A stretch of DNA of 64,000 nucleotides from Pycnococcus provasolii. Its lineage: Eukaryota; Chlorophyta; Pseudoscourfieldiophyceae; Pseudoscourfieldiales. Under the pieces are notes generated by a model. The model made no database searches and was not told where the DNA came from. It worked only from the letters and a program-made list of their open reading frames with translations. Where the stretch lies: contig CP150557.1 in NCBI GenBank assembly GCA_049487715.1, positions 1 to 64,000 of the forward strand, written 5' to 3'. Shown piece after piece: positions 1 through 8,809 of this stretch (positions are counted from its first letter, which is position 1; every line of letters begins with the position of its first letter). The translations under genes were made by a program, and so were the position numbers.

Positions 1-199
1 CTTTAACCCTAACCCTAACCCTAACCCTAACCCTAACCCTAACCCTAACCCTAACCCTAACCCTAACCCTAACCCTAACCCTAACCCTAACCCTAACCCT
101 AACCCTAACCCTAACCCTAACCCTAACCCTAACCCTAACCCTAACCCTAACCCTAACCCTAACCCTAACCCTAACCCTAACCCTAACCCTAACCCTAAT
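1..199. repeat. Terminal telomere array (CCCTAA)n
   Basis: Perfect tandem CCCTAA runs from about base 5 to 198, after which it degenerates into CCCTAATCTCAAAC-type units up to about 260. The C-rich strand reads 5' to 3' inwards, so base 1 is at or very near the chromosome end and the G-strand repeat is TTAGGG. Many green algae carry TTTAGGG or TTTTAGGG instead, so the six-base unit is a useful taxonomic clue. Confidence 0.97.
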
Positions 200-936
200 C
201 TCAAACCCCTAATCTCAAACCCCTAATCTCAAACCCCCAATCATTTTCAAACCCCTAAACACAAACCTTAACCCTAACCCTAACCCAAAAAAAAAGCCCC
301 ATACATTTTGGTCGGGCTGGACCAAAATGGTCGGTAAAAAATCAATGGCGTTTTTTTTGCATGGGCATAACCAGTCAGATGGGGGGAGTAACGCAGGCAC
401 TTTGTTTTCGCAATACCGCACAAAAAAATTTTGTCGACCATTTTGGTCGGGCTGGACCATTTTGGTCGGGCTCGACCAAAATGGTCGGCAGAGGGAAGGG
501 AGTGTTAGGGTATACACCGTTCATTTTGTGAATGCAATCCTGGCAGGCATTTTTTAACCATCTGCCAGCCTTGCCAGCCTAATACACACCTTTCACCAAA
601 TATAAAATGCTTTTTAATTGCATTCTTCGACCAAAAGGCCTCCGGAAACAAGGGGTACGCTGGCATTTCAGTGGCTTAATAATCCGTTTTGCCACCTTAA
701 CCTCCCATACAAGCGAATTATTAATTGAAAATACGAATTAACCGAGCAGGTGCTCGACCAAAAAAAACCGTTCAAGGGAGGCTTCCATTTGAGCCTCTGG
801 ACCTTTTTGGTAGAGAAAAAAAAGCCCAAGGATTGTCGGGGGGGTCCCCTTACAAAAAAATGATTTATTTAATTGCAAAGGGGCGTCTCCCACTATAGAA
901 AAACAGCCTTGCAAATCCTTGGCACCTGTAAAGGCA
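199..936. repeat. Subtelomeric unit, copy 1
   Basis: First of two near-identical units of about 0.8 kb. It starts with degenerate telomere-like DNA, then contains clustered GGTCG/CGACC inverted repeats (for example ATTTTGGTC and GACCAAAAT as arms near 305-328) and AT-rich non-coding sequence, and ends at the next CCCTAA array. Landmarks such as the AGCCCCATACATTTTGG block recur 802 bp downstream. Short open frames here have no protein-like composition and I do not call them. Confidence 0.9.
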
Positions 937-990
937 TCTAACCCTAACCCTAACCCTAACCCTAACCCTAACCCTAACCCTAACCCTAAC
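937..990. repeat. Interstitial telomeric array 1
   Basis: About eight CCCTAA units separate the two subtelomeric copies. The orientation is the same as the chromosome end, as expected if the units were duplicated together with a piece of terminal telomere. Confidence 0.93.
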
Positions 991-1739
991 CCTAAACCCT
1001 AATCTAAAACCCTAATTGAAACCCCTAATCCCAAACCCCCAATTATTTTCAAACCCCTAAACTCAAACCTTAACCCTAACCCTAACCCAAAAAAAAAGCC
1101 CCATACATTTTGGTCGGGCTCGACCAAAATGGTCGGCAAAAAATCAATGGCGTTTTTTTTGCATGGGCATAACCAGTCAGATGGGGGGAGTAACGCAGGC
1201 ACTTTGTTTTAGCAATACCGCACAAAAAATTTTTGTCGACCATTTTGGTCGGGCTCGACCATTTTGGTCGGGCTCGACCAAAATGGTCGGCAGAGGGAAG
1301 GGAGTGTTAGGGTATACACCGTTCATTTTGTGAATGCAATCCTGGCAGGCATTTTATAACCATCTGCCAGCCTTGCCAGCCTAATACACACCTTTCACCA
1401 AATATAAAATGCTTTTTAATTGCATTCTTCGACCAAAAGGCCTCCGGAAACAAGGGGTACGCTGGCATTTCAGTGGCTTAATAATCCGTTTTGCCACCTT
1501 AACCTCCCATACAAGCGAATTATTAATTGAAAATACGAATTAACCGAGCAGGAGCTCGACCAAAAAACACCGTTCAAGGGAGGCTTCCATTTGAGCCTCT
1601 GGACCTTTTTGGTCGAGAAAAAAAATTCCAAGGATAGTCGGGGGGGTCCCCTTACAAAAAAATGATTTATTTAATTGCAAAGGGGCGTCTCCCACTATAA
1701 AAAAATAGGCTGGCAAATCCTTGGCTCCTGTAAAGGTAT
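991..1739. repeat. Subtelomeric unit, copy 2
   Basis: Second copy of the unit at 199-936, collinear along its length with scattered substitutions and small indels (for example GGACC versus CGACC between the inverted arms, and TTTTTTAACC versus TTTTATAACC). Both copies end with the same 'ctgtaaagg(c/t)atctaaccc' junction into telomeric repeats. The high similarity implies recent duplication or gene-conversion-like homogenisation. Confidence 0.9.
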
Positions 1740-1962
1740 CTAACCCTAACCCTAACCCTAACCCTAACCCTAACCCTAACCCTAACCCTAACCCTAACCC
1801 TAACCCTAACCCTAACCCTAACCCTAACCCTACCAATCGTAACCCTACCAATCGTAACCCTAACCCTAACCCTAACCCTAACCCTAACCCTAACCCTACC
1901 AATCGTAACCCTAACCCTAACCCTAACCCTACCAATCGTAACCCTAACCCTAACCCTAACCC
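1740..1962. repeat. Interstitial telomeric array 2 with ACCAATCGT inserts
   Basis: A long CCCTAA array interrupted four times by the same variant, CCCTACCAATCGTAACCC (twice around 1830-1855, once near 1898, once near 1931). The periodic repeat also creates spurious long open frames on both strands (Asn-Pro and Gly-Leu/Arg-Val dipeptides), which are not genes. Confidence 0.93.
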
Positions 1963-2118
1963 CAATTGCCAGGCTGGCAGTGAATGTTGAAAGGTGAATG
2001 GTCATTTACTCATTTTCAGGATCATCTCTCATGCTCCGTTCGCCGCACGACTAGCCGTCGGCGTGATTATACTTGGCAGCCGATCCATAGCGATATAATA
2101 TATTTTCATATAGCAAAC

Positions 2119-2911
2119 TATATAGCCCTATATATTTTATGACGTCACGCCCATAGCGCTATATTGCCTGAGAGGCCCTAACCCCGACTTTTTTTGGTCG
2201 GGGGAAATGGTCGGGGAAGTCGGGAAAAAAAGTTCCCCGACCCCCCCCCCCCCCCTCTTTTTCGACGAAAACCTGGGTTGTAACAGGTGGTATTTCCCTT
2301 CCCTTTTTCTTTTTTTTTTACTGTTCTTTTAATGGTTTTTAAGGTGTTTCGAACACCCACTCCCCCCGGTACCGCAACACCGGACGTCCGAGGAGGTCAG
2401 GGATAACCACCTCAGGAGTACCTCTGAGGTAAAGCCTCGTATGAGGCGTTGCCGGTGGGGTGACATTGCGCGCAATGCGCACCGGCGATGGTTGCGGCGT
2501 GGCCTCCGCGTCCACGCCGTGCTCTGACACCAGCCCGTCGTCGTCGGCAGCGTACAGGTTCACAGTGTAAGCTGTGCGCCACTCCAGCGTGTACGCGCCC
2601 TGCGCGGCCGCGTCGCACGCGTCGACCATGTGCGACTGCGCCTCCGACGCCAGCCCCTCCATCATGTCAACCTCATGGACAGCGTCGTCGTTGTCCACCC
2701 AGCGCTCGCGGAACGTGGCCAGAGCAGTGCGCAGCGACGCCAGCTCTTCGCTACCCGGAGTAACAAGTTGAATTTAGTGACGAATTAAGTCGACTGTCCA
2801 ATTCGGGGTTTGCGAAAACACGAACCCAAGGTTTTATATTGGCGAATATATGATATCAAAATATATAGCCGTATATATTTTATGGTTTGACGCCCATAGC
2901 GCTATATTGCC
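2119..2911. repeat. GC-rich block between ~49-bp direct repeats
   Basis: Nearly identical AT-rich sequences at about 2119-2167 and 2863-2911 (shared core ATATATTTTATG, then CCATAGCGCTATATTGCC) lie in the same orientation on either side of a GC-rich block holding the reading-frame fragment at 2339-2773. The arrangement could be a duplicated subtelomeric element or the ends of an inserted element. No transposase or integrase is visible inside. Confidence 0.6.
2339..2773 (-). pseudogene. Orphan reading-frame fragment without start codon
   Basis: The minus-strand frame is open from a stop at about 2774 down to the stop at 2339. It has protein-like composition (acidic, Ala/Glu/Val-rich; it includes TALATFRERWVDNDDAVHEV) and a high GC content unlike the AT-rich flanks. 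The first Met of the frame lies well inside it, so the piece looks like an internal or 3' fragment of a longer gene transported to the subtelomere. I recognise no family. The plus-strand frames over the same bases look like shadows of this frame. Confidence 0.35.
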
Positions 2912-3106
2912 AAGTATACTCGCATAGTTTGTTTTGAGTAACCGAAGCCTAATTAAGCCTATAGGTACTACTATTCTACCTATTACCAAGGAGGGGCCAC
3001 GGAGGGCTAAGGAAAAGCAATTGCGGGGGGGGGGGCCACTCTTGAACAACGAATAAAGTCGGGAATTCCTTATTGTCACTTTTTCTTATTGTCACTTTCG
3101 GCCTAT

Positions 3107-3265
3107 CTAACCCTAACCCTAACCCTAACCCTAACCCTGACCCTAACCCTAACCCTAACCCTGACCCTAACCCTAACCCTAACCCTGAAATGTTATGCTA
3201 AGGGGGGTCGGGGTAAACCCTAATTGTAACCCTAACCCTAATCCTAACCCTAACCCTAACCCTAA
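3107..3265. repeat. Interstitial telomeric array 3 (with CCCTGA variants)
   Basis: Degenerate CCCTAA repeats with interspersed CCCTGA and AATCCTAA/AATTGTAA variants, interrupted by about 40 bp of unique sequence around 3190-3225. They have the same orientation as the chromosome end and mark another former terminus or insertion of telomeric DNA. Confidence 0.88.
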
Positions 3266-3652
3266 TTGCCAGGCTGGCAGTTTGACGCACATGTTGAAAA
3301 AAAAATTTTGCCTCCGGTATGCGGCCGACCGTCGGCCAGTGTCGTGCAGAACGAAGCCAATAACAACATCCATTTTTTTGGCAGTTGTTTCGACGACATG
3401 TTCAGAAGTGTGTTGCAAAAATCTGGAATGCCCAATCGGGAAACCCATATCACCAAGTAGCGCGGTAATGTTATGTTGTTAAAAGTTATGGCCGCAAGGC
3501 TCGAGACCCGCGCATTTTTGCGTATTCAACGCATAAAAGCAGATTGGGCATTTCATGCGTTGCCTTTCACGCTCCAACTCTTTGCGATCTTGCTAGCGCT
3601 GATGCTCATGCTCACGCTTCATCTCTTTGAGGAGTTCAAGCTCCCTTAGATC

Positions 3653-3724
3653 TAGGGTTATAATTAGGGTTATCACTAGGGTTACATTTAGGGTTTCGAC
3701 TAGGGTTATAAATAGGGTTACGGG
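3653..3724. repeat. Six 12-bp TAGGGTT units
   Basis: TAGGGTT occurs at 3653, 3665, 3677, 3689, 3701 and 3713, an exact 12-bp period. The five spacer bases differ between units (ATAAT, ATCAC, ACATT, TCGAC, ATAAA, ACGGG). The G-rich orientation is opposite to the telomere at base 1. The core resembles the plant telo-box (complement of AACCCTA), a binding site for Myb/TRF-like proteins, so a regulatory or boundary role is possible but unproven. Confidence 0.85.
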
Positions 3725-3740
3725 TCTCCGGAGGAGTCTT

Positions 3741-4011
3741 CACCGATGAACAAGTCCTTAACATGCTCGAGAGAAACGCATCTCCGTTCCCAGTGCGCGC
3801 CGGAGCGCATAGCTGGCAACAGAGAATCGAAACAGCCCGAGAACTACGCCATGGCGATCTAGAACAAGTTATTGAACACTTGGAAAATCTGGAAAATAAG
3901 AATACTCTATCTGCACCTAACTACGCCAGTTATACGCGACCTGAGTATATGTGGGAAACTGTAAGTTTAGATTTTCTGATATCAAGGGTGATACCCCGGA
4001 TTTTTCCTTGA
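3741..4011 (+). pseudogene. Short orphan coding-like fragment
   Basis: A plus-strand frame, open without a Met from about 3741 and with a Met at 3763, shows coding-like composition: FTDEQVLNMLERNASPFPV, then a Glu/Leu-rich helical stretch ending near ENLENKNTLSAPNYASYTRP. The last part, after about 3960, runs into CCTTGATA-repeat DNA and is probably not coding. No family recognised. It may be a broken exon or the end of a subtelomeric gene. Confidence 0.3.
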
Positions 4012-4056
4012 TATCAAGGTGCCGCAACCTTGATAATCGCCTGTTTGCCTTGATAA
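3977..4056. repeat. Clustered CCTTGATA / TATCAAGG motifs
   Basis: Four copies of the motif in both orientations lie within about 80 bp, including a perfect 14-bp palindrome CCTTGATATCAAGG at 4006-4019. No function is assigned. Confidence 0.7.
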
Positions 4057-4529
4057 TTCCGATTGGGTTTCAAAAAATATTTTCAATCGCCGATATCATG
4101 GTTAAATCAGGTCGCCTCGATTCGGCGCCGTAGCGCTGATTCAGGATTCCGCCTTGCTCCCTCCCCGCCTTCTTCCCGACCACCTGTCCCTCTGCTTTCC
4201 TCCATCTAGGGTCCCTTTTTTTTCCGTTCTGACCTTTCTTTTCGGCCTCCCTGCTGTCGGTCTGAGTTTGGTCGGGTTCTCCTCATTAAGCCTTTTTTTG
4301 CCTTTTTTTGGGGGGTTTTTTCACGGTGGGTTTCCAAGGGCATGTCAGGTTGCTTTCGGCAGGTTGCGCCCCCCTGGCCTCTGTTGCGGTTCCTTTGGCG
4401 ACCCAGGCAATTCATGAAACGAATCAACCATGACCAAATCCAGCAAGTCTTAGCCACGCTCGAGCGCAAGGGCACATAAATATGGGTGAGTGTGGATGAT
4501 TCGGGGATACGTTATCAGGATGACGTATC
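4020..4529. other. Subtelomeric spacer, no gene seen
   Basis: Pyrimidine-rich and mixed sequence without a convincing reading frame. Small open frames on both strands have low-complexity composition. Confidence 0.6.
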
Positions 4530-4565
4530 ACCAAGAAAATCCACATTAATGTGGATTTTCTTGGT
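4530..4565. repeat. Perfect 36-bp palindrome
   Basis: The 18-base arm ACCAAGAAAATCCACATT is followed immediately by its exact reverse complement, with no spacer, ending at 4565. As single-stranded DNA or RNA it would form an 18-bp hairpin without loop allowance; as DNA it could be a cruciform or a site for a dimeric protein. It sits at the boundary between subtelomere and the first clear single-copy gene. Confidence 0.95.
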
Positions 4566-4770
4566 CCCCGTGAAGTGCGGACAAAAATAACATTGTTGTC
4601 ATTTTTGTCCGTTGTTCAAGTTCATGCTGCATCACGTTCGCAAACGTGCCTTTCGCATTCGCGCTGACGACGTTCGGCATCTCGGCTTTGGTAAACACGG
4701 CGATATCCTGCAATGTTGCGTTGAGCGCGCACTCTTTTTTATTCGCGTAAAACATACGTGGGAAAAACAT
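4546..4770 (-). other. Weak open frame, 74 codons
   Basis: A minus-strand frame that starts with Met-Phe-Phe-Pro and has plausible mixed composition, but it ends inside the 36-bp palindrome and has no recognisable domain. It may be another eroded gene piece. I would not treat it as a gene without expression data. Confidence 0.15.
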
Positions 4771-5115
4771 TTTTCAGATCTGTGATTCTAGAGTTACGAT
4801 TGGGTTACACAAAGTACAAACTTTTCTTTTACATTTGAGGTTGCCCTCGATTCCGGCGCGCGGGTTGCGGCGGCGGTGGTGGTGGCATTGCACTTATGCA
4901 CTCGTGCTTGGTAGAGATTGCGGCGGCGGCGGCTGTGATGTGCGCGGTGTCGCCGCCAAGATTGAATCTTGCTTGGCTCGACCGGGATCCCAGATTTCCT
5001 CCTCCGAACTGATGCCATCCAGGAAAATGGGTTCTGCGAAGGATCCCCCAACCGCAGACTGGCGCACTTTAGGGCACAACCATCGTCAACAAACTTCACC
5101 ACTCCCAGACAGGTC

Positions 5116-6267
5116 ATGGTGGAAGACACAGCGACGACGCCGACGTCAGCCGCTGCTTTGCCGCTCTACACTCCCACGACACCTCAGATCGCAGCCGCCG
5201 TGATTCTCTTCAGCGTTGCGACGTCCGTGCAAAGCGTCTTGATCAAAGCCTCGCAGAACCACGACGACGGAACGTACCCGTTCAGCTACGCGGAACTTCC
5301 TCTCCTCGCGGAAATCATTAAACTCGCTGCTTCGTTCGTTACGCTGTACTTGACAAACAAGGCATCAGCGCAGACGCTTCTCGCTAGCCCGCGATGGGCA
5401 ACGTTGCGCCTGTATGCCGTTCCCGCGGCGTTGTACTCGCTCCAGAACAACCTGCAGTTTCCCGTTTTGTCTAACGTCGACCCGATCACGTTTCAGCTTC
5501 TTAGCCATACCAAGATTGTCGCGACTGGACTGCTGTTTCGCGTTTATCCGAGACGATACCTGTCCACGCTGCAGTGGTGGGCGCTTGCGGTGGTTCTCAG
5601 CGGCATCGTGACGAGTCAGCTGTCGTCTTGCACCGGCGGCGTGTTCATGTACGACGCGCACGCGTACCACCTCGCCATCGCCATGGCGCTGACGTCCGCT
5701 CTGACGGGTGCATACACCGAGGTGGTGCTTCGACGGAACGACGAGCCCAGGAGCGTGCAGGATGTTCAGCTGTACGCGTTCGGCGTGTTCTTCAACGCCG
5801 CGCGCGCCTGGTTCGTTCGCACGCAGACGTGGCTGACAGCCTCCACCAATCCACCTCCCCTGCTTACGGAGGCTCCTCTGTCTGCGTGGGTCATCGCATT
5901 TAACATGGCTATTCTTGGACTGAGTGTCAGCTGGGTGATGAAGCACGCTGCCACCATCACAAAGGTGTACGGAAATATCCTCGCGAGCCTCTGCACGCTT
6001 GCGATGTGCAACTGGTACTTCGACATGGCAATTACGCTTCCTCTCGTCCTCGGCATTGGCACGGTGTGCGCTGGAGCTGCTCTGTACTACATGAGCGCCG
6101 AAGCGCTGCTTGGTTCGACGCCAGACGTGCTCGAGCAGGTGAGAAAGGCGCAGCTTGATGTCGCTGCGCCTCACGAACCAAGCCATACGCGTGCCTCTAC
6201 GCACCCTTCGATTGTTGCGGCGGCTACGCCAGGTGCACCAAGAAAGGCTGGTGTGCTCAGTGACTAA
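5116..6267 (+). CDS. Nucleotide-sugar transporter, SLC35A-like
   Basis: A 383-residue polytopic protein of the drug/metabolite transporter superfamily. It has about ten hydrophobic helices and the pattern of the CMP-sialic acid/UDP-galactose/UDP-GlcNAc transporter family: an early AELPLLAEIIKL segment, then NNLQFPVLSNVDPITFQLL (family NNL.F....D...FQ), QLKI-type region LLSHTKIVATGLLF, and a late MKHAATITKVYGNIL segment. Members exchange nucleotide sugars for NMPs across Golgi or ER membranes. The substrate cannot be read from sequence. I chose the Met at 5116 because family similarity begins soon after it; the frame is open upstream to 4969 without family-like sequence. The hydrophilic C-terminal tail is poorly conserved. 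First clear single-copy gene after the subtelomere. Confidence 0.9.
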   Translation: MVEDTATTPTSAAALPLYTPTTPQIAAAVILFSVATSVQSVLIKASQNHDDGTYPFSYAELPLLAEIIKLAASFVTLYLTNKASAQTLLASPRWATLRLYAVPAALYSLQNNLQFPVLSNVDPITFQLLSHTKIVATGLLFRVYPRRYLSTLQWWALAVVLSGIVTSQLSSCTGGVFMYDAHAYHLAIAMALTSALTGAYTEVVLRRNDEPRSVQDVQLYAFGVFFNAARAWFVRTQTWLTASTNPPPLLTEAPLSAWVIAFNMAILGLSVSWVMKHAATITKVYGNILASLCTLAMCNWYFDMAITLPLVLGIGTVCAGAALYYMSAEALLGSTPDVLEQVRKAQLDVAAPHEPSHTRASTHPSIVAAATPGAPRKAGVLSD

Positions 6268-6508
6268 GACTCTGAGTGCACAAAATTCCAACTAGCAACA
6301 ACAGTAACTTATTTCCTTCCCTTCTTTCTTTTTCGTTTAGTTTTTAGATGTTTTTTGGGGTTGTGCAAGAAAGGTTTTACACACGCGAATGTTTTTAACC
6401 TTTTTCTTTTTTTCTTTTAGCGAGAAGTGAATCAGAGAGATCTCAAGAACACTCCAGATCACTTCTAACCCAAGCTCTGACCAAAGTCAGCAGCTCGTGT
6501 TCCCTAAC

Positions 6509-7137
6509 TTACTTTCGCGACACCGGGTCGAAGTTCGACACGAAGTATACGGCGCCGAAAATGCCACCAAAGACCGTAGCTCCCGCAATCACACTGCCAA
6601 TGAGGTTCTTGAGCGACGGCGACAGGCTCGCCGCCTCGGCGTACAGCGGCGATGCGAGCATCGCGCCCGCTGCGGCCGTGACACCGGCAGCCACCTTCTC
6701 CACGCGCTGCGGCATCTGCGGCTTGGCGGACGCCGTCACGCGCACGCAGCGAGCCGAGCGCACGGCACGCGCTGTACAAAATATGTATGGTTTGGAGAGA
6801 GGGGGTGAGAGAAGGGGGGTTTGATGTGAGTGTTTGGTTGTGATCACCACCATGCTCCCTAACCTCTGTGACGTGAGCGAAAGAAACGGCGCGTTCGAAC
6901 ACACGCATAGCACACAACGCACAGCTCACACCACCGATCGTTTTGATGCTTTCCTTTCCAACACCCTCACCCCCCCCAAAAAAAAAACAACCTCGCGTTT
7001 CACCTCCCCTCCCACTGTTGATATTCAAGCAAGCGTAACCAACGTGTGGTTAACACGAACGACGTACCTGGCGAGAGCTTCGGCATGGCACGGACGGCGG
7101 AGCGGGGCGCGCAGGTCTTAGCGTTGGCGAGCATCAT
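6509..7137 (-). CDS. PSBX: Photosystem II subunit PsbX precursor (two exons)
   Basis: Exon 1 is 7068-7137 and exon 2 is 6509-6771, joined across a 296-bp GT-AG intron (starts GTACGT, ends TTGTACAG) in phase 1. The product is 110 residues. The N-terminus is basic and Ala-rich (plastid transit), followed by a hydrophobic Ala-rich stretch ending near LYAEA, typical of a thylakoid-transfer signal with an A-x-A-like site. The mature part has the PsbX signature: SPSLKNL near its start, one membrane helix, and NFDP near the end. PsbX is a single-helix PSII core subunit near cytochrome b559. Nuclear location of psbX is typical of the green lineage; red-lineage algae usually keep it in plastid DNA. 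The splice model rests on consensus sites and reading frame only. Confidence 0.9.
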
Positions 7138-7762
7138 GGTGATGTGTAGGTGTGCGAAATGGGCGTGGGGGGTGCACCGAGAGGAACAAAGAGGCTGGCT
7201 CCACGCACGCGCGCTTGAGAGGGGAGGGGGCGAGCTTGATATTCGTCGGGAAGGGAAGGGAGTAGATTTGTTAGATAAGAAATGATCCGGGCAGCCGGGG
7301 TCCGGGAGAAACCGGTATCCCCTTTTGTTCGGGGTTTGTTATGCCAAATCGACGGGGACAGCCAGCGCAAAAAACCCAAAACCCGAACTCATAGAGTAAG
7401 AACCGGCCGGGGGTTTGCCCTCTGTCCTCCCAGCACTCACTCCTCCCTGCTTCCCTCCCCATTTCCCCAACCTCGTGCGGGTCGCCCCCCTCCCTCGTTG
7501 TTTTCGCCGTGCAGTGCAAAAAAGAACCAAACACGCCCCACATACAAAAGCAGGAAACACACATGTTGTAGGGGAAAACTAAAAAAGTGTCGTTGTTCTC
7601 GTTTTCCGGTTTTCGCACCATGGCTGGCGCACGAACTTACCTCTCCTCTCGATGTCTTCTGCTCACTGGGCGTGCAGAAATCGTTCCACACAGCAGACCC
7701 ACCTTCCCACACACCTCCCACACCCAACAACACACCTCATCAACGTCAGTCGGTGAGTGAAC
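7138..7762. other. Divergent intergenic region, PsbX / secreted protein
   Basis: About 0.6 kb between two divergent genes, with mixed pyrimidine- and purine-rich tracts. Open frames on both strands are low complexity (Pro/Arg/Ser). The bases CGGTGAGT just before the next start resemble a 5' splice site, so an alternative exon structure of the 5' UTR is possible. No other gene seen. Confidence 0.6.
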
Positions 7763-8515
7763 ATGATGATGACGACGACGATGCGCGTCGCCATAGTTGC
7801 CACGCTTCTTACTGTCTCAGCGAGCACGTTCGCGTGGGGTTCCTCCTGGGAAAGCAAATCGCACTGCATACCAATGATTAACCACGAATTGTTTGAGGAG
7901 ACGCTTGGTCAATACACGAAATACGACCCTTATGACTACTACCCGTACACGATTGGTGGAAAGGACTGCAAGAACAAGCACAACTGCGAAAAATGGATAC
8001 TGAAGAACTTCCAACAACTACCCCCGGCAGAGGCACCCGTTGAGGAAGCCGCCGTTGAGGAAGCCGTTGGGGGGGGCCTCGATGACATCGATCACACGAT
8101 TGTCGGAGTTGTCGCTCCTACTCGTTTTGGCTTTGACCTACACCGTTCGTACAAGCCGATTTACGACAAGTACTACCACGACGTTTTGGGTCACCGCTAC
8201 TACGATTGGTGCGAGGAATCTTGGGACTGTACTTTTGATGAGTCATTCAAGAGCGCGCACTGCTACATGGACAACGGGTACTCGTCATGCGGAAGCAAAT
8301 CAGATAACGCCCTGATGAAGCTGAACTTCCTCATCCCCAAGTCCAGCAAGAGCGTTGATGGATTCTGCAAAGTGTGGGACATTTCCATGCTGATCACAGA
8401 CTCGTACAAACGAGAGAACGACGTAGAGAACAACTCGTCGTACTACTACAATGTTGCGACAGTAAGTTCCATGGTGGGAGTGAATCTCAACTACAAACCT
8501 CACTACCACTACTAG
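7763..8515 (+). CDS. Secreted Tyr-rich, Cys-containing protein, unknown
   Basis: A 250-residue protein beginning with a run of Met/Thr, then a clear signal-peptide core (VAIVATLLTVSASTFA). The mature part is rich in Tyr, Asp and Cys (YDYYPYTI, a CKNKHNCEKW pair, CEESWDC, HCYMDNGYSSCGS) with an Ala/Val/Glu/Pro-rich linker around residues 90-105, and ends HYHY. No enzyme motif is visible; extracellular or wall/periplast location is inferred. The only in-frame codon upstream of the ATG cluster at 7763 is GTG, so I start at 7763. A run of A follows immediately after the stop. No family recognised. Confidence 0.75.
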   Translation: MMMTTTMRVAIVATLLTVSASTFAWGSSWESKSHCIPMINHELFEETLGQYTKYDPYDYYPYTIGGKDCKNKHNCEKWILKNFQQLPPAEAPVEEAAVEEAVGGGLDDIDHTIVGVVAPTRFGFDLHRSYKPIYDKYYHDVLGHRYYDWCEESWDCTFDESFKSAHCYMDNGYSSCGSKSDNALMKLNFLIPKSSKSVDGFCKVWDISMLITDSYKRENDVENNSSYYYNVATVSSMVGVNLNYKPHYHY

Positions 8516-8809
8516 AGGGAAAAAAAAAAAAAAAAAAACATTCATTCTTGCTGTGCTGTACGGCTACAGCGTTGCAATCTCCTGGTGAAAAATTACTTTA
8601 CAATTTGTTGTTGCACAGGAGAAGGGGAAAACATAGGTCTTGTTGGTGAAGTAATAAAGTGAATATTTGAATCTTTTTCTTTCAATAAAAATATAGACAA
8701 ATAATATTTACATCATCGATTGGTTGATTGTGTTTCCGTTTCCCTTCAAAAATTCCGAGGTATTATTTGAATTATTGGATTGTGTTTTAGATGGTCCTTT
8801 GTACCTACC

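Noticed and set aside
1540-2005. Open frames of Gly-Leu, Arg-Val and Asn-Pro dipeptide repeats
   Set aside because: They are translations of the CCCTAA telomeric repeat in different frames, not genes.
3195-3482. Short frames around the third telomeric array
   Set aside because: Asn-Pro repeats followed by low-complexity sequence; no evidence for a gene.
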